Shown: piece after piece, positions 1 to 5,857 of the stretch | How positions within the stretch are numbered: the stretch's first letter is position 1 | How the letters are laid out: every line of letters starts with the position of its first letter | Assembly (NCBI GenBank): GCA_002451435.1 | Contig: DKCF01000076.1 | Location: 59,035-67,384, forward strand | Length of the DNA stretch: 8,350 bases | Source: Bifidobacterium sp. UBA6881 | GTDB taxonomy: Bacteria > Actinomycetota > Actinomycetes > Actinomycetales > Bifidobacteriaceae | Reading direction: 5' to 3' | Notes under the pieces: generated by a model | The model's input: the letters and a program-made list of their open reading frames with translations, nothing else | Told to the model about the DNA's origin: nothing | The model's database searches: none | Translations under genes and position numbers: made by a program

Positions 1-534
1 GAAGGCGACAGCCCACTCAAACGCAAGGTGGCCTCCACCCTGCTCGAATCGTTCCTGTTCTATTCGGGCTTCTACCTGCCGATGTACTTCTCCGCGCACG
101 CCAAACTCACCAACACCGCCGACGTGATCCGTCTGATCATCCGCGATGAGGCCGTGCATGGCTACTACATCGGATACAAATACCAGAAAGGGCTCGAACG
201 GGTCGGTGAAAGCAAACGAGGCGAGCTGCGCGACTACACCTACGACCTGCTCAACGAGCTATACGACAACGAGGTGGACTACACGCGCAGCCTCTACGAT
301 CCGGTCGGTTTGACGGAGGACGTCGAGAAGTTCCTGCGCTACAACGGCAACAAGGCGCTGATGAACCTCGGATATCCCGCGCTCTTCCCGCAGGAGATCT
401 GCGACGTGAACCCGTCCATCCTCGCCGCGCTGAGTCCGAACGCCGACGAGAACCACGATTTCTTCTCCGGTTCGGGAAGCTCGTACGTCATGGGCAAATC
501 GGTCGAGACCGATGACGACGACTGGGACTTCTGA
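1..534 (+). CDS. nrdF: Ribonucleotide reductase class Ib, beta subunit (3' part)
   Basis: C-terminal 177 residues of NrdF, the radical-generating subunit that works with NrdE to reduce ribonucleoside diphosphates to deoxyribonucleotides in the cytoplasm. The reading frame is open from base 1, so the 5' end lies outside the window. Three metal ligands can be placed: E16 (in LLES), E50 and H53 (in RDEAVH). Their spacing (34, then 3) equals that of E158, E192 and H195 in E. coli NrdF, which puts the first visible residue near 143 and predicts a normal total of about 320 aa. The acidic and aromatic C-terminus (DDDDWDF) is the tail expected to dock into NrdE. In this family the gene usually closes an nrdHIEF operon, so nrdE probably lies just upstream. 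No convincing terminator is seen in the 29 bp before the converging gene. Confidence 0.96.
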   Translation, partial: EGDSPLKRKVASTLLESFLFYSGFYLPMYFSAHAKLTNTADVIRLIIRDEAVHGYYIGYKYQKGLERVGESKRGELRDYTYDLLNELYDNEVDYTRSLYDPVGLTEDVEKFLRYNGNKALMNLGYPALFPQEICDVNPSILAALSPNADENHDFFSGSGSSYVMGKSVETDDDDWDF

Positions 535-563
535 ACGATTCGCGGATCCGGAGCGGTCGGCGG

Positions 564-3080
564 TCAGCCGCGCAAATATCTGCCGGTGACGCTTTCCGGG
601 CATGCGGCGACCCGATCCGGCGTCCCCTCGCACACGACGCGGCCGCCGGCCTCGCCGCCGCCCGGACCCATGTCGATCACATAATCCGCGTTCGCGATCA
701 CATCGAGGTCATGCTCGATCACCACCACCGTCGCGCCGGAACCCACCAACGAGTCGAACACCCGCAGCAGCACCCGCACATCCAAAGGATGCAGACCGAT
801 CGTCGGCTCGTCGAACACGAACACCGAACCGGATTGCCCACGGCCCATCTCACTGGCCAGCTTCAACCGTTGCGCCTCGCCACCGGACAACGCCGGCGTG
901 GGTTCGCCAAGCGTCAGATACCCCAAACCCAGCCTGTGCAACGTGGCCAGCTTCGACCGCACGGGCCGCAGCGAATCCAGCAACGGCGCCACCTCATCGA
1001 CGTTCATCGCCAACAGCTCCGGCAGCGAACGCGCGACGCCATCCGCGCACTCCAATCGGATGCCATCGGCCGCATCCGCATAACGCGTCCCATGACAGTC
1101 GGGACATTCGACATCGACATCGGGAAGAAACTGCACGTCCAACGAGATCGAGCCGGTGCCATCACAGGTGGCGCAACGCAAAGCACCCGTATTGTACGAG
1201 AACGCGCCGGGCTTGAGGCCGCGCTCGCGGGCACCAGGGGTCTTCGCGAACGCGCGGCGCAAATCATCGTGGATGCCGCAATACGTGGCCACGGTCGAAC
1301 GTATGTTCGAACCAATGGGCGTGGCATCGATCAGCTCCGCCTTCGACACGCCATCCGCATCGATCGAACGGGCCGAAGCGGGTAACGCGGCGCCGCCAAT
1401 GACCGAGCGCAACGCGGGAACCAGCGTCTCCGACACCATCGTCGTCTTCCCGGAACCGGACACGCCGGTGACTACGGTGAGCCGCCCTCGCGGAACATCC
1501 ACCGACAGAGGACGCACCGTATGCACGGCGTTCGACTCCAAATGAATCCGGCCATCGGCGAACATCGCGTCCGCTTCGACCCGGGGCCGCACCCGCTCAT
1601 GCACGGCGCCGCCATCACGCAGAAAAGGCGCGATCCGGGAACCGGACGCCGCCACGACATCCGCCACCGAACCCTGCGCGACCACATGGCCGCCCCCCGC
1701 GCCGGCCACCGGACCCATCTCCACCAAATGGTCCACCGAAGCGAGCACGCGCGTGTCATGGTCGACCACGACCACCGAATTGCCATCGGCCACCAGATCG
1801 CGCATCACGCCCAACAGACCATCAACATTCGCCGGATGCAAGCCGATCGACGGCTCGTCCAACACATACAGCACACCCGTGGTGCGGTTGCGCACCGAAC
1901 GGGCCAACTGCACACGCTGGCGCTCACCGGTGGACAATGTCGCGCCGGCGCGGTCGAGCGACAGGTATCCCAGTCCGAGTTCCATGAGCCGTCTGGCCGT
2001 GCCCTCGAACGATTCGCAGATGGCCGAAGCCATCTGCCGCATCTCCCGCGGCAGCGAGGCCGGCACCGAACGCACCCAGCGCACCGCCTCGTCGAGCGTC
2101 ATCGCAGTGGCCTGCGCCAGATCGATGCCGAGAATCCGGGGCTGGCGGGCCTGACGCGAAAGCCTCGTGCCGGAACAGTCGGGGCACGGCCCCTCGCTGA
2201 GGAACCGTGACACGCGTTTGAGGCCCTTCTCGTCCTTCGCCTTGGCGAGCGCGTTCTCCACGGTGTACACGGCGTTGTAGTAGGTGAAATCGAGCTCGGC
2301 GAGCTCATTGCCCTTCTTCGGCTTGTACAGAATGTGCTTCTTGACGGCCGGACCATTGAACACGATGTCCCGTTCGACGTCGGTCAACTGGTTGAACGGG
2401 ACGTTCGTGCGCACGCCCATCGCGCCGCATACCTGCTTCATCAGGTCCCACATCAACGAGCCCCAGGGCAATACCGCGCCGTCGTCGATGCTTTTCGTCT
2501 CGTTCGGCACCAAGGACGCCCGGTCGACCGTGCGCACAATGCCCGTTCCCGAGCAGGTCGGGCACGCGCCGGCGGAATTGAACGCCAACTGCTCGGCCGA
2601 CGGCGGATGCATAAGCCCGCCACAGGACGCGCATCGAATGGGCAGCTCGGCGGCGACGTTCATCGTGGGAGCGTTACGGGAGCCGCAACGCTCGCAGATA
2701 TGCGAGGCGCAGCGGGAGAACAACAGGCGCAGACTGTTGAGCAATTCCGTCATCGTGCCGAACGTGGAGCGCACGCCGGGCACCGAAGGCCGTTGGTGCA
2801 AGGCGAGCGCCGCAGGCACATGCCGTATGACATCCACCTGCGCGCGGCCCGCCTGGGTGAGACGACGCCTGGTATACGTCGACAACGCCTCCAGATAACG
2901 CCTCGAACCCTCCGCATACAGCACGCCCAACGCAAGTGAACTCTTCCCCGAACCGGACACGCCGGCGATGCCGACCAGGCGATTCAACGGAATGTCGATA
3001 TCGACGTTCTTGAGATTATGCACGCGCGCGCCGCGCACCTCGATACAGGACGGCAGAAAAGCACCAGATGATCGTTCCAT
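564..3080 (-). CDS. UvrA-like ABC ATPase lacking the UvrB-binding domain (UvrA2/DrrC type)
   Basis: An 838-aa cytosolic DNA-binding ATPase with two ABC modules. Module 1: Walker A GVSGSGKS at 40-47, cysteine pairs C129/C132, C150/C153, C173/C176 and C299/C302, signature LSTGE at 382-386, Walker B LYVLDEP at 404-410. Module 2: Walker A GVSGSGKT at 539-546, a CxxC-x19-CxxC zinc module at 636-662, signature LSGGE at 731-735, Walker B VFVFDEP at 753-759 and the EHD switch at 789-791. Standard UvrA is about 940 aa or more. Here the roughly 100-residue UvrB-binding domain is replaced by about 40 residues between RSTFGTMTE (104-112) and FNSAGACPTC (167-176), as in UvrA2 and the daunorubicin-resistance protein DrrC. 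Cooperation with UvrB is therefore unlikely, and a role in tolerance to DNA-binding compounds is the family-based guess. The ATG at 3078-3080 was chosen because homology starts right after it and upstream codons run into the divergent regulator. It has no clear Shine-Dalgarno, so a leaderless message is possible. Confidence 0.93.
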   Translation of the reverse strand: MERSSGAFLPSCIEVRGARVHNLKNVDIDIPLNRLVGIAGVSGSGKSSLALGVLYAEGSRRYLEALSTYTRRRLTQAGRAQVDVIRHVPAALALHQRPSVPGVRSTFGTMTELLNSLRLLFSRCASHICERCGSRNAPTMNVAAELPIRCASCGGLMHPPSAEQLAFNSAGACPTCSGTGIVRTVDRASLVPNETKSIDDGAVLPWGSLMWDLMKQVCGAMGVRTNVPFNQLTDVERDIVFNGPAVKKHILYKPKKGNELAELDFTYYNAVYTVENALAKAKDEKGLKRVSRFLSEGPCPDCSGTRLSRQARQPRILGIDLAQATAMTLDEAVRWVRSVPASLPREMRQMASAICESFEGTARRLMELGLGYLSLDRAGATLSTGERQRVQLARSVRNRTTGVLYVLDEPSIGLHPANVDGLLGVMRDLVADGNSVVVVDHDTRVLASVDHLVEMGPVAGAGGGHVVAQGSVADVVAASGSRIAPFLRDGGAVHERVRPRVEADAMFADGRIHLESNAVHTVRPLSVDVPRGRLTVVTGVSGSGKTTMVSETLVPALRSVIGGAALPASARSIDADGVSKAELIDATPIGSNIRSTVATYCGIHDDLRRAFAKTPGARERGLKPGAFSYNTGALRCATCDGTGSISLDVQFLPDVDVECPDCHGTRYADAADGIRLECADGVARSLPELLAMNVDEVAPLLDSLRPVRSKLATLHRLGLGYLTLGEPTPALSGGEAQRLKLASEMGRGQSGSVFVFDEPTIGLHPLDVRVLLRVFDSLVGSGATVVVIEHDLDVIANADYVIDMGPGGGEAGGRVVCEGTPDRVAACPESVTGRYLRG

Positions 3081-3134
3081 ACTTGCTACAGTACTGATGT
3101 AACGGAAAACACATGGGCGAAGGGGCGATTCATC
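3081..3134. promoter_or_regulatory. Divergent promoter/operator region between uvrA-like and lysR genes
   Basis: Only 54 bp separate the two divergent start codons, so both promoters must overlap here or extend into the genes. The inverted repeat TACA-N7-TGTA (3087-3101) encloses the 8-bp palindrome CAGTACTG (3089-3096). LysR-type regulators usually bind imperfect dyads of about 15 bp in such divergent regions, so this is a candidate autoregulatory site. The regulator has a GAAGGGG ribosome binding site (3119-3125), 9 nt before its GTG. The minus-strand gene has none. No good -10/-35 pair could be assigned with confidence. Confidence 0.45.
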
Positions 3135-4049
3135 GTGACGCTGCAACAATTGCGATACCTGATCGCGGTGGTGGAAAAAGGATCGATGACCGAAGCCGCG
3201 AAATCGCTGTTCATCTCCCAACCAAGCCTGTCCAACGCCATCAAAGAGGTCGAACGGAACATCGGGTTCCGCATATTCAACCGCGGCCGCGCGGGCGTCA
3301 CCCTAACCGCCAAAGGCATGGAATTCCTCGGCTACGCGCGACGTGTCGTACAGCAGATGGACGCGCTCGAATCGAAATACGGCGATTCGCAGGACACCAA
3401 GCAACGGTTCTGCGTCTCCACGCAGCACTACACCTTCACCGCCAACGCCTTCGTCGAACTCGTGAAGGAACACGGGCACGAGAAATACGATCTCATGCTC
3501 AACGAGACGCAGACGCACCAGGTCATCGAGGACGTGCGAAGCCGATTCAGCGATTTGGGCGTCCTCTATCTCAGCCATGCGAACGAACGCGTGTTGTCGG
3601 CCGAATTCACACGCAACGACGTGGCATTTCACCAACTGTTCGCAGTGTCCCCCCATGTGTTCCTCCGCCGCGGACATCCGTTGACGGCATTGGGCAGCAT
3701 CACCCTGGAGGACCTGCGCCCATACCCGAAACTCGGCTTCGTGCAGGGACGATACGAATCCACAAGCTACGCGGAAGATCCTTTCAACGACATCGAAGCG
3801 GACCGAACCATCCGCGTCAGCGACCGCGCAGCCATCGAAAACCTGATGATCGGGCTGGACGGATACACCATAGCCACGGGAATCCTGCCGAACCGACTGC
3901 ACGGGGACGACATCGTCTCCCTGCCGCTCGACGCGGACGAACGCATGCGCATCGGATACATCACCAACACAGGACAGACGCTTTCCGAACTCGCATCGGC
4001 ATACGTCGACAAACTCAGACAATACGGCACGAATGAAGAAACACGATGA
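3135..4049 (+). CDS. LysR-family transcriptional regulator
   Basis: A 304-aa regulator of normal LysR length. Residues 2-60 form the winged helix-turn-helix (LQQLRYLIAVVEKGSMTEAA, then SQPSLSNAIKEVE as recognition helix and GVTLTAKG as wing). A linker helix follows (about 65-88), and residues about 90-290 are the effector-binding domain. The GTG start is supported by GAAGGGG 9 nt upstream and by homology beginning at residue 2. The effector cannot be read from the sequence. It is divergent from the uvrA-like gene and 130 bp upstream of, and parallel to, the lysE-type gene. Classical LysR logic (divergent target, autoregulation) points to the uvrA-like gene, while the repeats before lysE leave that gene as a second candidate target. 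The long overlapping frame on the same strand (3113-4036) is Arg/His/Pro-rich and taken as a shadow. Confidence 0.95.
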   Translation: MTLQQLRYLIAVVEKGSMTEAAKSLFISQPSLSNAIKEVERNIGFRIFNRGRAGVTLTAKGMEFLGYARRVVQQMDALESKYGDSQDTKQRFCVSTQHYTFTANAFVELVKEHGHEKYDLMLNETQTHQVIEDVRSRFSDLGVLYLSHANERVLSAEFTRNDVAFHQLFAVSPHVFLRRGHPLTALGSITLEDLRPYPKLGFVQGRYESTSYAEDPFNDIEADRTIRVSDRAAIENLMIGLDGYTIATGILPNRLHGDDIVSLPLDADERMRIGYITNTGQTLSELASAYVDKLRQYGTNEETR

Positions 4050-4179
4050 CCGCAGCGGCAAACCATAGAATCAAACTATTCAAAAGCATAAAAAATAAGA
4101 ATTCTCTATGGTAAGAATCCAAAAGCACGCATGGCACGACACTCCTAGGCTTGCACAAGCCGATACAAGGAGGAACAAC
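4050..4179 (+). promoter_or_regulatory. A+T-rich lysR-lysE intergenic region with inverted and direct repeats
   Basis: This 130-bp gap is strikingly A+T-rich at 4062-4128 against a GC-rich background. It holds a perfect 8-bp inverted repeat, ACCATAGA (4062-4069) and TCTATGGT (4105-4112), 35 bp apart. It also holds two direct repeats: CAAAAGCA at 4081-4088 and 4120-4127, and TAAGAAT at 4096-4102 and 4112-4118. A hairpin-forming GGCTTG-CA-CAAGCC (4148-4161) sits just before the lysE ribosome binding site. The region most likely carries the lysE promoter and a regulator-binding site. No -10/-35 pair is convincing. Confidence 0.45.
4167..4173 (+). promoter_or_regulatory. Strong ribosome binding site fixing the lysE-type start
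   Basis: AAGGAGG lies 6 nt upstream of the GTG at 4180. It decides the start against the in-frame ATG at 4108, which lies in the A+T-rich repeat region, has no such site, and would add 24 non-homologous polar residues before the first membrane segment. Confidence 0.9.
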
Positions 4180-4770
4180 GTGCCCGGATACGCATTAGGC
4201 AACTTTCTCATATACGTGCTGCTCAACACGTTCACCCCAGGCCCCGGAAACATCCTCGCGCTTAACACCGCCACCAACTACGGCTGGCGCAAAGGACGTC
4301 CGCTGTACCTCGGCATCTTCACCGGATACCTGCTCATCCAGGCGCTCGCGATCTGCTTCGTGCTTGGATTGGGTTCGGTGCTGCCCAACGTGCTGCATTA
4401 TCTGAAATACGTCGGCGCGGTGTATATTCTGTGGCTCGCCCTGCATATCGCCTGCAGCAAGCTCGATTCCGTGGAACGGACGCAGGGCAGGAGGGCGTCC
4501 TTCTCCATGGGGTTCCTTCCCCAGTTGGTGAATGTGAAGATTTATTTCTTCAGCATCACCGCACTGACCGGCTTCATCACCGATTACACGATGTCGCCGG
4601 CGGCCCTTTCGGGCTTCGGCGCGTTCATCGTCATGATGGGCGTGATCGCCACGACCACGTGGATCGTGCTCGGAGTGCTGCTGCAGCGCTTCTATCGCAG
4701 CCATTACCGTGTCATCAACATCGTGTTGGGATTGTCTTTGCTGGAATGCGCCTGGGCGATGCTGCATTGA
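4180..4770 (+). CDS. LysE/RhtB-family amino-acid (or metabolite) exporter
   Basis: A 196-aa integral membrane protein of usual family length, with about six hydrophobic segments (roughly 5-28, 42-65, 70-92, 110-132, 141-166, 174-194). The family hallmark is present in the first helix: TPGPGN (19-24) followed by LNTATNYGWRKG. The second-half motif FLPQLVNVK (112-120) corresponds to the usual F-L-x-N-x-x-N-P-K, with V in place of the conserved proline. LysE/RhtB proteins export amino acids such as lysine, arginine, threonine or homoserine, or small amines, driven by the ion gradient. The substrate here is unknown. It follows a LysR gene in the same direction, an arrangement often seen for exporter and regulator pairs, and is followed after 104 bp by a GNAT gene that may be co-transcribed. 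Confidence 0.92.
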   Translation: MPGYALGNFLIYVLLNTFTPGPGNILALNTATNYGWRKGRPLYLGIFTGYLLIQALAICFVLGLGSVLPNVLHYLKYVGAVYILWLALHIACSKLDSVERTQGRRASFSMGFLPQLVNVKIYFFSITALTGFITDYTMSPAALSGFGAFIVMMGVIATTTWIVLGVLLQRFYRSHYRVINIVLGLSLLECAWAMLH

Positions 4771-4812
4771 GCGGCATCGGCGCCGCCCATGGCGCCGTGC
4801 GTAAGACGAAAG

Positions 4813-4832
4813 CCGCGCGAAGGGACGCGCGG
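4813..4832 (+). terminator. GC hairpin between lysE-type and GNAT genes (weak terminator or processing site)
   Basis: CCGCGCG (4813-4819) and CGCGCGG (4826-4832) form a perfect 7-bp GC stem with a 6-nt loop, 42 nt after the exporter stop. The following sequence is A-rich, not T-rich, so intrinsic termination would be inefficient. It may instead stabilise or attenuate a shared transcript. A second dyad, GGCGCC repeated at 4779-4784 and 4791-4796, lies just upstream. Confidence 0.35.
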
Positions 4833-4860
4833 TGGGAAAATACGAAAAACAGAAAACAGA

Positions 4861-4867
4861 AAGAGGA
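4861..4867 (+). promoter_or_regulatory. Ribosome binding site deciding the GNAT start
   Basis: AAGAGGA in a purine-rich tract lies 1 nt before an ATG at 4869 and 7 nt before an in-frame ATG at 4875. Only the second has workable spacing, so 4875 is preferred. The protein differs by two residues (MG). Confidence 0.65.
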
Positions 4868-4874
4868 AATGGGT

Positions 4875-5288
4875 ATGAACATCACGTACACCGATGAAAA
4901 GAAGTTCACCAAGGAGCAGACCCAGAAGCTGTTCCTTTCCGTCGGCTGGGTCTCCGGCGAATACCCCGAGCGCCTGCACAAGGCGCTGATGGGATCATCG
5001 ACGGTGTTCAGCGCATGGGACGGCGACCGCCTCGTCGGTCTGGTGCGCGTGCTTGACGACACCGAGATGACCGCCTACATGCACTATGTGCTGGTGGATC
5101 CCGAATACCAGGGCCATGGCATCGCCGGCCACTTGGTGGGCATGGTCAAGGAGAAGTACCGCGACTACCTGTACATCGAGGTCATGCCGGAGGAGAGCAA
5201 GAACGCCACGTTCTACCAGATGCACGGATTCCATATCATGGAGGACGGCGTCGCCATGCAGATCTGCAATCCCGGCGAGAAGCGCTGA
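4875..5288 (+). CDS. GNAT-family N-acetyltransferase
   Basis: A 137-aa single-domain acetyltransferase, typical of small GNAT proteins. The acetyl-CoA-binding motif A is clear: strand YMHYVLVDPEYQGHGIAGHLV (69-88), with Q79-x-x-G82-x-A84 forming the pyrophosphate loop. VVDP-like and FYQMHGF (113-119) elements follow, and Y114 is in the place where many members carry the general-acid tyrosine. The segment STVFSAWDGDRLVGLVRVL (42-60) is the substrate-side beta hairpin. The enzyme should transfer an acetyl group from acetyl-CoA to an amine (small molecule, peptide or protein). The substrate cannot be predicted. It is probably the last gene of the rightward group, since a strong terminator lies 102 bp downstream. 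Confidence 0.92.
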   Translation: MNITYTDEKKFTKEQTQKLFLSVGWVSGEYPERLHKALMGSSTVFSAWDGDRLVGLVRVLDDTEMTAYMHYVLVDPEYQGHGIAGHLVGMVKEKYRDYLYIEVMPEESKNATFYQMHGFHIMEDGVAMQICNPGEKR

Positions 5289-5390
5289 GCACGGCGAAGC
5301 CATGCCTTGAGGTCGGCCGGTGCCGTCTGGAAATCGGCTGGCGCATGGAATGTATGCGGCTCTGACCGCGCGACGTTCGAGAAACATGGC

Positions 5391-5428
5391 AAGGGGTGTC
5401 GCCCGTCCACGGATGGGCGACACCCCTT
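5391..5428. terminator. Strong stem-loop terminator, possibly bidirectional
   Basis: AAGGGGTGTCGCCC (5391-5404) and GGGCGACACCCCTT (5415-5428) form a perfect 14-bp stem with a 10-nt loop that could pair further. On the plus strand it is followed by TTGCTGTTGAATGTTT, much like the L25 terminator, whose stem ends in CCCTT and is followed by GCTTTT. It lies 102 bp after the GNAT stop and also 24 bp downstream of the minus-strand transporter relic, so it may once have served both. Confidence 0.7.
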
Positions 5429-5452
5429 GCTGTTGAATGTTTGTGATATCCG

Positions 5453-5665
5453 TCAGTGCGTCTGCACGGCGGCACGCTTGCCTCGGGTGCCGAGGATGAC
5501 CGCGATCATCGACACGAGGGCCACCGCATACAGGACGGTGATGATCGGAATCAGCGCGCTGTACCGATGCGCGGCGTTCGCCGCATGCGACACGACGAAG
5601 GACGCCAGCTGGTTGCCCGACAGGCCGGCGAACGCCCATGCGCTCAACGCCAGACCATTGTTTCC
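5453..5665 (-). pseudogene. C-terminal relic of a major-facilitator (OxlT-like) transporter
   Basis: About 70 residues in one frame look like the last two membrane helices and tail of an MFS transporter. GNNGLALSAWAFAGLSGNQ is followed by ASFVV (helix 11 pattern, with the Ala-Trp and Gly-Leu-x-Gly-Asn spacing typical of oxalate/formate-antiporter-like proteins). ALIPIITVLYAVALVSMIAV is helix 12, then a basic tail ending in KRAAVQTH. No ribosome binding site or plausible start precedes it, and the usual 330 or so upstream residues are absent. The frame stays open to about 5787 but loses any recognisable similarity before the GNNGL motif. A neighbouring frame gives SPIAVLAILLLVRRKADEE (5710-5654), another membrane-tail-like piece, suggesting a deletion or frameshift join. 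It is best read as a decayed transporter. A functional 64-aa small membrane protein starting from a TTG is the less likely alternative. Confidence 0.6.
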
Positions 5666-5777
5666 TCGTCCGCCTTGCGGCGAACAAGCAACAAGATAGC
5701 GAGGACGGCGATGGGGGATGCCTGCGTGTCGGAGGACTGCGTCAAACGTGAAAGTGTTGCGAATACTGAATTTCTGG

Positions 5778-5806
5778 CGAAATGAACATCATTGATGTTC
5801 GTTTTG
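5778..5806. repeat. Inverted repeat centred on GAACATC-ATT-GATGTTC
   Basis: A perfect 7-bp dyad (5784-5790 and 5794-5800) with a 3-bp centre. It can extend to a 13-bp stem in plus-strand RNA if G-U pairs are allowed. It lies between the hydrolase stop and the transporter relic, with no long T-run. It is either a weak terminator or an operator for the lost transporter gene. It does not fit the actinobacterial LexA box, which has GAAC and GTTC only four bases apart. Confidence 0.5.
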
Positions 5807-5820
5807 GGGATAACCATGAG

Positions 5821-5840
5821 GAATCTCTCATGTGAGATTC
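5821..5840 (-). terminator. Candidate hairpin terminator after the hydrolase gene
   Basis: GAATCTC (5821-5827) and GAGATTC (5834-5840) form a perfect 7-bp stem with a 6-nt loop, 17 nt downstream of the hydrolase stop on the minus strand. No U-tract follows, so it is weak as an intrinsic terminator. Confidence 0.35.
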
Positions 5841-5857
5841 GCAACGATTTTCGTCGT

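Noticed and set aside
535..571. Possible terminator between nrdF and the uvrA-like gene (CGGATCCG palindrome; GCGG-TCAG-CCGC)
   Set aside because: Stems are only 4 bp and no T-run follows on either strand.
259..633. 124-codon frame opposite the end of nrdF
   Set aside because: Antisense shadow of a well-supported gene, with no motif and no promoter.
602..1216. Open frames of 204-229 codons on the plus strand opposite the uvrA-like gene
   Set aside because: They are rich in Arg, His and Pro, have no recognisable motifs or ribosome binding sites, and mirror the third-position GC bias of the real gene.
3113..4036. 307-codon frame overlapping the LysR gene on the same strand
   Set aside because: Low-complexity Arg/His/Pro composition; the other frame gives a complete LysR protein with its helix-turn-helix.
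4108..4179. Upstream ATG extending the exporter by 24 residues
   Set aside because: No ribosome binding site; it lies in the A+T-rich repeat region, while the GTG at 4180 has an excellent AAGGAGG and begins the family homology.
4995..5687. 230-codon frame opposite the GNAT gene
   Set aside because: Crosses the strong terminator and has no motif; the GNAT motif A is on the other strand.
5654..5710. Sortase (LPxTG) anchor tail remnant suggested by the short hydrophobic run and RRKADEE
   Set aside because: No LPxTG motif and the hydrophobic run is only about 12 residues; a transporter tail or chance frame is simpler.
5784..5800. LexA (SOS) box
   Set aside because: The actinobacterial SOS box has GAAC and GTTC four bases apart; here nine bases separate them.
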